Shown here: piece after piece, positions 9,258 through 16,917 of the stretch
Layout of the letters: every line of letters starts with the position of its first letter
Numbering within the stretch: position 1 is the stretch's first letter
Origin: Pseudomonas gozinkensis
GTDB taxonomy: Bacteria > Pseudomonadota > Gammaproteobacteria > Pseudomonadales > Pseudomonadaceae
Assembly: GCF_014863585.1 (NCBI RefSeq)
Contig: NZ_CP062253.1
Location: 4,428,501-4,492,500 of the forward strand
Length of the DNA: 64,000 nucleotides
Direction of reading: 5' to 3'
Program-made: the position numbers and the translations under genes
The notes under the pieces: model-generated
The model's input: the letters and a program-made list of their open reading frames with translations, nothing else
The model's database searches: none
What the model was told of the DNA's origin: nothing

Positions 9258-9278
9258 TGTGCCTCGCGTTCTGGCTGA

Positions 9279-9764
9279 TCAGTGCCGTTCGAGGGCATTC
9301 ACCAGGTCATGGAAAGCTTCGCGGTTGGAGTCGTTCAGGCCCATGAGGATCTTGTGCGCTTCGAGCACCTTGATCCGCACCACCTCTTCCGACTGATCCT
9401 GATCCGGCAGGTCATCGAGGCATTCCGGGCACGGCACGGGATGGTTGACGATATTGAACACCTGCTCGAAACCCATCGACTGCAGCAGACGGGTGATGTC
9501 CTCGTGGGTGGTGACCACGGTCGGCAGCAGGCCGACCTTCTGCCGCGACAGGATCGACAGTTTGGCCAGCAGGCCCAACGTGGTGCTGTCGATGCTGCGG
9601 GTTTCGGTCAAATCGATCACGATCGCGTTGAAATTCAGCGCGGTGAAGATTTTTTCAATAGTCGCATCCAACGCCGAACACAGGGTCAGGCGAACTTCAC
9701 CGACGAACTTGAGGACGAAGGTGCCATCCTGCTCGGCGAACTGGATTCTACCGGTACTCATCAA
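9279..9764 (-). CDS. rssC: STAS-domain anti-sigma-factor antagonist (RssC-like)
   Basis: 161 residues. The N-terminal ~100 residues form a STAS domain (FVLKFVGEVRLTLCSALDATIEKIF), with the phosphorylatable serine region in TETRSIDSTTLGLLAKLS. An acidic C-terminal extension follows and includes CPECLDDLPDQDQSEE. STAS antagonists bind an anti-sigma factor or partner when dephosphorylated. The gene overlaps the upstream PP2C-phosphatase response regulator by 4 bp, the usual pairing of phosphatase and substrate. The name follows the PAO1 neighbour of rssB from memory. The extension after the STAS core, with a CPEC dicysteine, is not explained by the domain. Confidence 0.82.
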   Translation of the reverse strand: MMSTGRIQFAEQDGTFVLKFVGEVRLTLCSALDATIEKIFTALNFNAIVIDLTETRSIDSTTLGLLAKLSILSRQKVGLLPTVVTTHEDITRLLQSMGFEQVFNIVNHPVPCPECLDDLPDQDQSEEVVRIKVLEAHKILMGLNDSNREAFHDLVNALERH

Positions 9765-10942
9765 AGATTCCTGCTCAACACCAACAGGGCGATATCATCC
9801 GGCATCTCCCCTAGCGTGGCCAATCCAAAAACCTGCCGCAGACCATCCAGGCTGCCGCCCGCCGACTTCACCTTTTGCGGTAAAGCGGCTTCTTTCTCTT
9901 TGAGTGTGGGCTCTGGCAAAAGATCCAGAATGCCATCAGACATCAGCGTCAGGCTGAACGTCGGTGGCAGCTCGAGCACGTGGTCTTCGTAGGTGGCTTC
10001 GTTGAAAAGCCCCACGGGCAGACCGCGCCCCTCGAGGTAGCGAACACTGTCAGGCGTGTACAACACAGGCAACGGCAGATGGCCGCCGATGCTATAGGTC
10101 AACAAACCGGTCTCCTCGTCGATGACTCCACCGACCATTGTGACGTGTTTACCCAGCTTACAACTGATCAGCCCCCGGTTGATATGACCGAGGACTTCCG
10201 AAGGCTTGAATTCCGGCAGCGTGCCGTTGCGCTTGGATTCGAACAGCAAGCGCGTGGTCATGAACTTCAGCAGCACGGTGACGAACGCCGAAGAGGCGCC
10301 ATGACCCGAAACATCCGCCAGGTAGAACGCCACCCGGCGCTCGTCGACCCGGAAGTAGTCGACAAAATCACCCGACAGGTACAACGACGGGATGATCTGG
10401 TGCGCGAACCTGAATTCGTCGATGGCCCACGGACTTTCCGGCAGCATGTTCATCTGCACCTGGCGACCGGCGTTCTGGTCTTCCTGGAGCAGGTTCAGGC
10501 TGGCTTCGAGTTCGCGGTTGGCCTTTTCCAGCTTCTCGCGGTAGCGCTGGTTTTCCAGCAGCAGGCGCGCACGATCCAGGGCCCGGCGCACAGAGTGCTC
10601 GAGCACGGCCAGATCTTCGAGAGGCTTGATCAGGTAATCCGCCGCGCCCAGGCGCAGGGCCTCGACCGCGTCGTTCATCACGCCGGCGCCCGAGACCACG
10701 ATCACCGGTGTCTGCGGTGACCGCTCAGTGACCTGACGGATGAGTTCGAGACCGCCCATCTGCGGCATGCGCAGATCGCAGATGACCAAGTCGGGCGTGT
10801 CTTGCTCGAATACCTGAAGACCCTGCTGGCCGTTACTGGCCTGCAAGACGCTGAAACCACTGTCTTCCAAATAGGCCGCGAGGCTCGCGCGCACTACTTC
10901 GTCATCATCGATTATCAGCAGCGTGGCACTGGTTTTTGGCAT
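9761..10942 (-). CDS. rssB: Response regulator with PP2C-type (SpoIIE) phosphatase output (RssB-like)
   Basis: 393 residues. The receiver domain (1-120) has acidic residues at 12-14, the phosphoacceptor Asp56 in VICDLRMPQMGG and Lys105 in YLIKPLED. A coiled-coil linker follows (about 125-165, LLLENQRYREKLEKANREL). The PP2C/SpoIIE-type domain (about 180-393) has metal-binding motifs LSGDFVDYF, LADVSGHGASSAF and LMSDGILDL. It should dephosphorylate its STAS partner encoded next. Homologues in Pseudomonas and Vibrio act in general stress response and biofilm signalling, sometimes through HptB. The leader region upstream is long and structured. Confidence 0.88.
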   Translation of the reverse strand: MPKTSATLLIIDDDEVVRASLAAYLEDSGFSVLQASNGQQGLQVFEQDTPDLVICDLRMPQMGGLELIRQVTERSPQTPVIVVSGAGVMNDAVEALRLGAADYLIKPLEDLAVLEHSVRRALDRARLLLENQRYREKLEKANRELEASLNLLQEDQNAGRQVQMNMLPESPWAIDEFRFAHQIIPSLYLSGDFVDYFRVDERRVAFYLADVSGHGASSAFVTVLLKFMTTRLLFESKRNGTLPEFKPSEVLGHINRGLISCKLGKHVTMVGGVIDEETGLLTYSIGGHLPLPVLYTPDSVRYLEGRGLPVGLFNEATYEDHVLELPPTFSLTLMSDGILDLLPEPTLKEKEAALPQKVKSAGGSLDGLRQVFGLATLGEMPDDIALLVLSRNL

Positions 10943-11215
10943 GTGGGCAAACGGCGCCAGAATTAGGTTGGCGTAGCAGGCGGGGCAACGGCCCGGCGCA
11001 GACTACTGGATTCGCTTTCTAGCCTCTCTGCTGCACCGCTTCGGAGCGTTCGCTCCGCACACGGTTGCACCAGAGGTGCCCTTCTAAGGCGCAGACGGTA
11101 CTCCCATCCTTCGAGCGTTTCAAGCATGCGCCGATGGTCGCTTGGAGACTTTGTTTGTCAAATCACTCGCAGTTATAAGAACGGCTTCAACCGTAACCCA
11201 ATCATTGGACGCGCC
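10943..11215 (-). promoter_or_regulatory. Long structured leader/intergenic region upstream of rssB
   Basis: About 270 bp without a credible gene. Read on the minus strand there is a TTGACA near 11155, then two hairpin-forming segments. GCACC-TCT-GGTGC is at about 11070-11082, and the near-perfect palindrome CGGAGCG/CGCTCCG is at about 11044-11059. A further ~100 nt precede the rssB ATG. It may be a long 5' UTR with regulatory structure, or a small RNA. A matching -10 box was not convincing. Confidence 0.4.
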
Positions 11216-11248
11216 CACAAAAAAGGCGACCTCGCGGTCGCCCTTTTC
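11216..11248 (-). terminator. Rho-independent terminator of mlaA
   Basis: The stem GGCGACC / GGTCGCC with loop TCGC is flanked by an A-run at 11216-11224 that is a U-run on the minus-strand transcript. It lies 17 bp after the mlaA stop codon. Confidence 0.88.
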
Positions 11249-11264
11249 TGCCGATCAATCGAGA

Positions 11265-11954
11265 TCAGAAATCGTCTTCAACCTGCCCGTCCTTGACCTT
11301 GAACTCGCGGTTCTGCAGGTAGGCGTTGCGGATGAAGGTGTACTTGTCGCCGCTGATCAGCTTCTCGCTCGACAGCAGGCTGGCGCGGGTGTCGACGATG
11401 TTCAGGCCGAAAATCGAGTTACGTACCGGCACATCGTTGATGTAGCGATACGGGCCGGTGTAGCTGTCGACGTATTTGGACGGCGCATCGCGCAGAGTGC
11501 TCGGGCCCATCAGCGGCAGCATTACGTAAGGACCGCTGCCGACGCCCCAGTAGCCGAGGGTCTGGCCGAAGTCTTCGTCGCTGCGGTTCAGGCCCATCTT
11601 GGTGCCGACGTCGAAGAAACCGAGCAGGCCGAACGTTGTGTTGAAGATCAGGCGCGCGGTGTCCACGCCAGCGGCGGCCGGTTTGGCCTGAAGAATGTTG
11701 TTCGCCAGGTTGGTGACATCACCGACGTTGCGGAACATGTTGTGGATGCCGTCTTCCAGGAATTGCGGAGTAACAAATTCGTAGCCCTGCGCCAGCGGCT
11801 TCAGCGCATAGGTGTCGACGAAATCGTTGAACTCGAAGATCGGACGGTTGACGCTTTCCCAAGGGTCTTCTTCCGTTGCGGCCTGAGCGGCGAACGGCAC
11901 CAGCATTACGCTGGCACATACACAAAGCTGAGCAAGAGGATGGCTCCAGCGCAT
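11265..11954 (-). CDS. mlaA: MlaA (VacJ) outer-membrane phospholipid-removal protein
   Basis: 229 residues. A Sec signal peptide ends near AAQA, followed by the family hallmarks DPWESVNRPIFEFND, FRNVGDVTNLANNILQ, FNTTFGLLGFFDVGTKMGL, EDFGQTLGYWGVGSGPYVMLPLMGPSTLRD and YGLNIVDTRA-like IFGLNIVDTRASLL. MlaA removes mislocalised phospholipids from the outer leaflet and passes them to the periplasmic MlaC pathway. No cysteine lies at a lipobox position next to the predicted cleavage site, so this copy may be processed as a soluble or porin-bound protein rather than a lipoprotein. It is monocistronic, with its own terminator. Confidence 0.92.
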   Translation of the reverse strand: MRWSHPLAQLCVCASVMLVPFAAQAATEEDPWESVNRPIFEFNDFVDTYALKPLAQGYEFVTPQFLEDGIHNMFRNVGDVTNLANNILQAKPAAAGVDTARLIFNTTFGLLGFFDVGTKMGLNRSDEDFGQTLGYWGVGSGPYVMLPLMGPSTLRDAPSKYVDSYTGPYRYINDVPVRNSIFGLNIVDTRASLLSSEKLISGDKYTFIRNAYLQNREFKVKDGQVEDDF

Positions 11955-12139
11955 AGAAAACTCCTTGGATAGTACGGACGCAGCACCTGGGCCGCGGCGA
12001 TTAGTGCGTCAGTATAAGACGGAAACGGCGCTTTAGGCAGTTCCCCAGTGAAACCCTCTGTAGGACGCTTCGTCATTCGCCTGTCATGCAACTGTCACCG
12101 ATGTTGCCTAGCCTGATCGCTATTTCAGGGACGTTTTCC

Positions 12140-12760
12140 ATGCCTCAAGCCGAAGCCATGCCCCTCGCGGCACCGACGCTGACCGCCGTGCTGTTCGGAC
12201 TCAGCGGCTGTCTGGTGGACTTCGGCGCCCGCGCCCGTCATCACACCAGCGTCGGCCCTGAACACGCCGATGTCACACCCGGCGCCCTCGACAGCCTGCA
12301 CAGCTTACAACGCCAGCAAATTCCCTGCGCCTGGCTGGATGAGCTGTCTGCGAACTTCACTCAAGTGCTGTCATCGGCACTGCCTGACTGGATCAAACCG
12401 CCGCAACATTCGGCAACAATCAATCCTTGGCCCGCGCCCAATGCCTGCTGGCAAGCGTTGATGGGACTGAATGTCGAGCGCCTCGACGGTTGCGTGCTGG
12501 TCAGTGGTGAACCGCGCCTGCTGCAATCAGGCCTGAATGCCGGGTTGTGGACCATTGGCCTGGCGTCCTGCGGCTCACTGTGCGGCCTGGCGCCGAGCGA
12601 ATGGCAAGCCCTGAGTCAGAAAGAACGCGAACAACTACGCGGCAAGGCGACGGTGCAGCTGTTCGGCCTCGGCGTGCACTCGGTGATCGATCATCTGGGC
12701 GAACTCGACACCTGTCTGGCAGACATCAGCCTGCGCCGTCTCAAAGGCGAAAAGCCCTGA
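12140..12760 (+). CDS. Phosphonatase (PhnX)-related HAD protein lacking catalytic aspartates
   Basis: 206 residues from the ATG at 12140, which has CAGGGAC upstream. The C-terminal half resembles phosphonoacetaldehyde hydrolase: RLLQSGLNAGLWTIGLASCGSLCGLAPSEWQALS, then GVHSVIDHLGELDTCLADI. The HAD nucleophile motif DxAGT/DxDGT at the N-terminus is instead AVLFGLSGCLVDFG, with both aspartates gone. The late metal-binding aspartates of the VGDT loop are replaced by LVSGEPRLL. The cap region is short; PhnX enzymes are about 270 residues. So it is very unlikely to be a hydrolase. It is probably a binding or regulatory pseudoenzyme. As I recall, a related gene lies at the same place in PAO1. It is followed by the DUF4404 gene. 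Confidence 0.75.
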   Translation: MPQAEAMPLAAPTLTAVLFGLSGCLVDFGARARHHTSVGPEHADVTPGALDSLHSLQRQQIPCAWLDELSANFTQVLSSALPDWIKPPQHSATINPWPAPNACWQALMGLNVERLDGCVLVSGEPRLLQSGLNAGLWTIGLASCGSLCGLAPSEWQALSQKEREQLRGKATVQLFGLGVHSVIDHLGELDTCLADISLRRLKGEKP

Positions 12761-12868
12761 CCGGGATCATGCAGGTTGGCCAAGAGTGGATTAATCTAAA
12801 GGTCAGTCATAGACCTTTGGCGCGCGGCTGCGGTCAATGCCAGTGCCTATTGATAAAAGGAAACCATC

Positions 12869-13132
12869 ATGCCCGCCCAAGAACTGCAAAAACAGCTCGA
12901 TACCCTGCGCGAGCAGCTGGAACAGAATCCACCGCTGTCGCAAGTTGAACGCGAAGATCTACACGCGCTGATGGCGCAGATTGAATCCGAAATAAAACTC
13001 GAGACTGCGACTCAAGACTCCAGCATCGCCGATGGCGTGAATCTGGCAGTTGACCGCTTCGAACTCGAACACCCCGCCATCGCCGGCACGTTGCGCAACA
13101 TCATGAATTCCCTGGTCAGCATGGGCATCTGA
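12869..13132 (+). CDS. DUF4404 family small protein
   Basis: 87 residues from an ATG with AAAGGAAACC upstream. It is highly charged and mostly helical. A heptad-like N-terminal half (LQKQLDTLREQLEQNPPLSQVEREDLHALMAQIESEI) is followed by a C-terminal amphipathic segment (GVNLAVDRFELEHPAIAGTLRNIMNSLVSMGI). This pattern is that of the Pseudomonas DUF4404 proteins. It has no signal peptide and no known function. It lies 108 bp after the phosphonatase-like gene, and both may end at the strong terminator that follows. Confidence 0.8.
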   Translation: MPAQELQKQLDTLREQLEQNPPLSQVEREDLHALMAQIESEIKLETATQDSSIADGVNLAVDRFELEHPAIAGTLRNIMNSLVSMGI

Positions 13133-13145
13133 AACCCGCGAATGC

Positions 13146-13178
13146 AAAAAAGCCCTGCCATCACTGGCAGGGCTTTTT
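13146..13178. terminator. Bidirectional Rho-independent terminator (DUF4404 gene / queF)
   Basis: AAAAAGCCCTGCCA-TCAC-TGGCAGGGCTTTTT is a perfect stem with A- and T-runs on both sides. It serves the convergent DUF4404 gene and queF. Confidence 0.92.
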
Positions 13179-13195
13179 CATGTCCGCGATACGGG

Positions 13196-14026
13196 TTACT
13201 GACGAACCAGACGATGGTTCGGCAGTTGCACGCTTTCAGTGCTGCGATACGGGTTGATGTCCAGCCCGCCCCGGCGCACATAACGCGCGAACACCGTGAG
13301 TTTTTCCGGTTTCAGCAGGCGCTGCAGGTCGAGGAAGATCCGCTCCACGCACTGCTCGTGGAAGTCCGAGTGCTGACGGAAGCTGACGATGTATTCCAGC
13401 AGACTGGCGTGATCCAGCGCCGCGCCACGGTATTCCACCACCACGCTGCCCCAGTCGGGCTGACTGGTCACCGGGCAGTTGGATTTGAGCAGATGACTGT
13501 GCACGCTCTCCTCCACCACGCGCGAATCGTCGCAGCGCAGCAGTTCAGGACGCGGGTGTTCGTAGTTGCTGACGCTGATGTCCAGATCGTCGATGCACAC
13601 ACCCGGCAGCGCGACAACGCCTTCAGCTTCGACGTCTTTCAGGCTGCGGACACGCACGCCTACCGGTTTACCGGCAGCAGCGGACAAATCCTTGACCAGC
13701 GTCGCTTCGAGACTTGCGATATCGGCAAACGGCGTCTGATTCAGCGAGTTCAGGTACAGCTTGAACGACTTGGATTCGATGATGTTCGGCGAATCTGCCG
13801 GAATGCTGAATTCACCGATCGCCACCACCGGTTTGCCCGACGGCAGCAGCCACGACAGCTCGAAGCAGTTCCAGAAATCCACGCCGTTATACGGCAGGGT
13901 CTCGGCGGTCAGGCCCAGTTCGGCCCATTTCGCGGTGCGCGGGATCGGGAACAGCAGGGACGGCGTGTACGTGGCGATGTATTCGCTGGATTTGCCCAGC
14001 GGCGAATGTTCGGCTGCGGGATGCAT
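13196..14026 (-). CDS. queF: NADPH-dependent 7-cyano-7-deazaguanine reductase (QueF, long type)
   Basis: 276 residues, the two-domain proteobacterial length. It reduces preQ0 to preQ1 for queuosine tRNA modification. The QueF motif [11 protein letters not shown] is at 84-94, in the first half. The active-site cysteine is Cys184 in [11 protein letters not shown], with Asp191. The second half also has [13 protein letters not shown]. The start ATG ([16 protein letters not shown]) fits the family. It lies between two unlinked genes and is probably monocistronic. Confidence 0.96.
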   Translation of the reverse strand: MHPAAEHSPLGKSSEYIATYTPSLLFPIPRTAKWAELGLTAETLPYNGVDFWNCFELSWLLPSGKPVVAIGEFSIPADSPNIIESKSFKLYLNSLNQTPFADIASLEATLVKDLSAAAGKPVGVRVRSLKDVEAEGVVALPGVCIDDLDISVSNYEHPRPELLRCDDSRVVEESVHSHLLKSNCPVTSQPDWGSVVVEYRGAALDHASLLEYIVSFRQHSDFHEQCVERIFLDLQRLLKPEKLTVFARYVRRGGLDINPYRSTESVQLPNHRLVRQ

Positions 14027-14087
14027 GGCGGAAACCTGACTGAAGAATCAGCGGATTCTACCAGCCTTTGCTCCCGCCTTTGAGTGC

Positions 14088-14621
14088 TTACTGACTGACA
14101 GTCAGTTTGCCGACCATTCCGGCCTGGTAATGCCCGGGAATGTTGCAGGCAAATTCCAGGTTCACGGCTTTGCTGAAGGTCCAGGTCAGCTCGGCGGTCT
14201 TGCCCGGTTCCACCAGCACACTGTTGGGGTCGTCGTGCTTCATGCCATGCCCCATCGAGCCGTGATCCATGCCTGCCATGTCGTGGGACATTTCCTTCAT
14301 GCCGGTCGGCGTGAGCATGCCGCTTTGCTGCATCTGCAACATTTCCTGCTGGTGTTTTGCATGCATCGCCGCGTCGCCGAGGTTGAATTCGTGCAGCAAC
14401 TGGCCTCTATTCACCAGCACAAAACGAACGGTCTCACCGGCCTTGATCTCGATCGCCTTCGGATCGAAGCTCATGTCGCCCATCACCACTTCAATGCTGC
14501 GAGTGGCCTTGGCCGCCGGGGCCGGCTGGCCGAAGTCATAGGTGTGCGCCGGCGATGCCCACAGCGGCGAACTCAGCGCCAGCAGACACGCAGCAAGGGC
14601 CAGACGGTTACGCAAAAACAT
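14088..14621 (-). CDS. copI: CopI-like periplasmic copper-tolerance cupredoxin
   Basis: 177 residues from the ATG at 14621, chosen because GGAG lies 6-9 nt upstream; the in-frame upstream ATG at 14642 has no such site. A Sec signal peptide ends near LWA. A single cupredoxin domain has a His ligand in LLHEFNLG and the C-terminal Cys-His-Met cluster in FACNIPGHYQAGMVGKL, a type 1 copper site. A long Met/His-rich insert lies between (MKEMSHDMAGMDHGSMGHGMKHDD region, residues about 108-133), suited to binding extra Cu(I). CopI proteins protect against copper. It is divergent from copRS across an inverted repeat that is probably the CopR site. Confidence 0.85.
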   Translation of the reverse strand: MFLRNRLALAACLLALSSPLWASPAHTYDFGQPAPAAKATRSIEVVMGDMSFDPKAIEIKAGETVRFVLVNRGQLLHEFNLGDAAMHAKHQQEMLQMQQSGMLTPTGMKEMSHDMAGMDHGSMGHGMKHDDPNSVLVEPGKTAELTWTFSKAVNLEFACNIPGHYQAGMVGKLTVSQ

Positions 14622-14685
14622 AGTCGTACTCCAACAAATCAAGGTTCAGCCTGTGGGAAACTCTAGCCCGCCTGCGCTGGCAGCG

Positions 14686-14716
14686 ACCTGACAGGCAGAT
14701 TACAACTTTGTCAGGT
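14686..14716. promoter_or_regulatory. Inverted repeat, probable CopR operator between copI and copR
   Basis: ACCTGACA at 14686-14693 and TGTCAGGT at 14709-14716 form a perfect 8-bp inverted repeat, 15 nt apart, in the 154-bp divergent region. It resembles the TGACA/TGTCA half-sites of CusR/CopR boxes, though with a longer spacer. It is placed to control both directions. Confidence 0.6.
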
Positions 14717-14775
14717 TGGCGCTCACCGCGTTCGCCCACGGTATAACGTCCTCGTTCCCGATACCCGAGTCGCCC

Positions 14776-15456
14776 ATGAAACTGCTGATCGTCGAAGACC
14801 AACCCAAAACCGGCCAATACCTGCGCCAGGGCCTGACCGAGGCCGGTTTCAACACCGAACTGGTGGCCGACGGCACCACCGGTCAGCAATTGGCGTTGAG
14901 CGGCGACTATGCGCTGCTGATCCTCGACGTGATGCTGCCCGGTCGCAATGGCTGGCAGATTCTGCAAGCGGTACGCAGCGCCGGCCTGGAAACGCCGATC
15001 CTGTTTTTGACCGCCAAAGACACCGTGGAAGATCGGGTGCATGGCCTTGAACTGGGCGCCGACGATTATCTGGTCAAACCGTTCGCCTTTTCCGAATTGC
15101 TGGCGCGGGTGCGCAGCCTGTTGCGCCGCGGCAGTTCCACGCCCCAGGAAACCAGCCTGCGCCTGGCCGATCTGAGTCTGGACCTGATTCGCCGCCGGGT
15201 CGAACGCAGCGGCCAACGCATCGACCTCACCGCCAAGGAGTTCGCCCTGTTGGAAATGCTCCTGCGCCGCCAGGGCGAAGTGTTGCCCAAATCGCTGATC
15301 GCCTCGCAGGTCTGGGACATGAACTTCGACAGCGACACCAACGTGATCGAAGTGGCGATTCGTCGACTGCGCCTGAAGATCGATGACGACTTCCCCCACA
15401 AGCTGATTCACACCGTGCGCGGCATGGGCTACGTCCTTGAAGAGCGTGCCGACTGA
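14776..15456 (+). CDS. copR: Heavy-metal response regulator CopR (OmpR family)
   Basis: 226 residues from the ATG at 14776. The receiver domain has acidic residues at 7-8 (VED), phosphoacceptor Asp51 ([13 protein letters not shown]) and the Lys in [15 protein letters not shown]. An OmpR-type winged helix follows (about 125-226), with [15 protein letters not shown] and [18 protein letters not shown]. The sequence is typical of the CusR/CopR/IrlR copper-responsive branch. The stop overlaps the copS start by one base. Divergent copI is the likely target. Confidence 0.93.
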   Translation: MKLLIVEDQPKTGQYLRQGLTEAGFNTELVADGTTGQQLALSGDYALLILDVMLPGRNGWQILQAVRSAGLETPILFLTAKDTVEDRVHGLELGADDYLVKPFAFSELLARVRSLLRRGSSTPQETSLRLADLSLDLIRRRVERSGQRIDLTAKEFALLEMLLRRQGEVLPKSLIASQVWDMNFDSDTNVIEVAIRRLRLKIDDDFPHKLIHTVRGMGYVLEERAD

Positions 15457-16793
15457 TGCGCAGACTGTCCTTGAGCGGTCGGCTGGCGCTGTTGTTTGCT
15501 GGCTGCACCGCAGTGGTTTCGCTGGTCGCCGGGGTTGTCTTCAATCAGGCCAGCGAAGGCCACTTCATCGAACTCGACCAGCAACTGCTCGAAGGAAAAC
15601 TGCTCAGCGTGCGTCAGACGCTGCTGAGTGGTAGCGACGCCGCGCACATCACCGATGAGTTGAGCCAACAGGATGATGTCTCACTGCGCATCAGTAGCCC
15701 TGAGGGCCAGCGTTGGTTCGGTCGCTCGTTGCATACCCCGGCGAATCTGCCGCAGCAGCCAGGCCTGGCCACCATCAACGACAACGGCACGGACTATCGC
15801 CTGCTCAACGCCGCGCTTGAACCGGAAAAACCTGATTCCCCGCAATTGACCTTGCTGCTGGACATCACCCACCACCAGCACTTTCTGCAACGCATGCAGC
15901 ATCTGATCTGGCTGACCGTCGGCCTTTCGGCACTTGCCACAGCGCTGCTCGGCGCCTGGGCTGCCCGCAGCGGTCTTCGCCCGCTACGACGAATGAGTGC
16001 CGTGGCCCGTGGGATTTCGGCGCAATCGCTGAATGCCCGATTGCCGGAAGCCCGAATGCCCGCAGAACTCGCGGAATTGGCCCACAGCTTCAACGCCATG
16101 CTCGGACGCCTCGATGACTCTTTTCAGCGGCTTTCAGCGTTCTCCGCCGACATCGCCCATGAACTGCGTACCCCTCTGTCGAACCTGTTGACTCACACTC
16201 AGGTCACCCTGACCCGCCCTCGCCCTCTCGAAGACTATCGTGAAGCGCTGCACAGCAACCTCGAAGAGCTGCAATGGATGGCACAACTGGTCAACGACAT
16301 GCTTTATCTGGCCAAGGCTGACCACGGTTTGCTGGTGCCCAAGCGTGAACCGCTGGAGCTGGCGGAAGAAGCCGATGCGTTGCTGGAGTTTTTTGCGCCG
16401 CTGGCCGAAGACGCTCAGGTCAGCCTGAGCCGTGAGGGTGCGGGGCGGTTCGAGGGTGATCGCGCGATGTTGCGCCGGGCGTTGTCGAATCTGCTGGATA
16501 ACGCGTTGCGCTTTACCCCGGCCGCCGGCGAAGTGCACGTGCGGGTGGCCGAGCAGGCGAAATCCTTGAGCGTGACCGTGGAGAACAGTGGCGAGGGGAT
16601 TTCTGCGGAGTTGCTGCCGCGCTTGTTCGACCGCTTCTACCGGGCGGACCCTGCGCGCCAGGAAGGCAGCAGCGAGCATGCGGGGTTGGGGCTGGCGATT
16701 ACTCAGTCGATCATACGGGCCCATGGCGGGCAGATTCATTGCGAATCGGCTCAGGGCTGGACGCGGTTTGTGATGGAGCTGCCCAAAGATTGA
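15456..16793 (+). CDS. copS: Heavy-metal sensor histidine kinase CopS
   Basis: 445 residues. TM1 is at about 9-30, followed by a periplasmic sensor domain of about 120 residues and TM2 at about 150-170. A HAMP follows (about 171-222). The HisKA box is SAFSADIAHELRTPLSN with His235, and the HATPase shows NLLDNALRFTP, GEGISAELLPRLFDRFYRAD and GLGLAITQSI. This is the CusS/CopS architecture that senses periplasmic copper and phosphorylates CopR. Translation is coupled to copR through ATGA-type overlap. A REPIN follows the gene. Confidence 0.93.
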   Translation: MRRLSLSGRLALLFAGCTAVVSLVAGVVFNQASEGHFIELDQQLLEGKLLSVRQTLLSGSDAAHITDELSQQDDVSLRISSPEGQRWFGRSLHTPANLPQQPGLATINDNGTDYRLLNAALEPEKPDSPQLTLLLDITHHQHFLQRMQHLIWLTVGLSALATALLGAWAARSGLRPLRRMSAVARGISAQSLNARLPEARMPAELAELAHSFNAMLGRLDDSFQRLSAFSADIAHELRTPLSNLLTHTQVTLTRPRPLEDYREALHSNLEELQWMAQLVNDMLYLAKADHGLLVPKREPLELAEEADALLEFFAPLAEDAQVSLSREGAGRFEGDRAMLRRALSNLLDNALRFTPAAGEVHVRVAEQAKSLSVTVENSGEGISAELLPRLFDRFYRADPARQEGSSEHAGLGLAITQSIIRAHGGQIHCESAQGWTRFVMELPKD

Positions 16794-16812
16794 GGCCAGC
16801 AGTGCCGGCCCT

Positions 16813-16903
16813 TTCGCGAGCAAGCTCGCTCCCACAAGTACCGAGTCTCACCACACAACCGTGTGGCGCCCCATAACAATGTGGGAGCGAGCTTGCTCGC
16901 GAA
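16813..16903. repeat. REPIN (inverted REP pair) between copS and lolE
   Basis: TTCGCGAGCAAGCTCGCT-CCCACA at 16813-16836 and its inverse at 16880-16903 flank a 43-nt spacer. The palindrome core is GCGAGC-AA-GCTCGC. This is the standard Pseudomonas REP doublet, mobilised in trans by a RAYT transposase that is not encoded here. It sits in a convergent intergenic space. Confidence 0.92.
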
Positions 16904-16917
16904 GGCGGTTTTGAAGC

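Noticed and set aside
10943..11215. Gac/Rsm-type sRNA (rsmX/Y/Z)
   Set aside because: No TGTAAG...CTTACA upstream element, and only one or two GGA motifs, not arranged in repeated loops.
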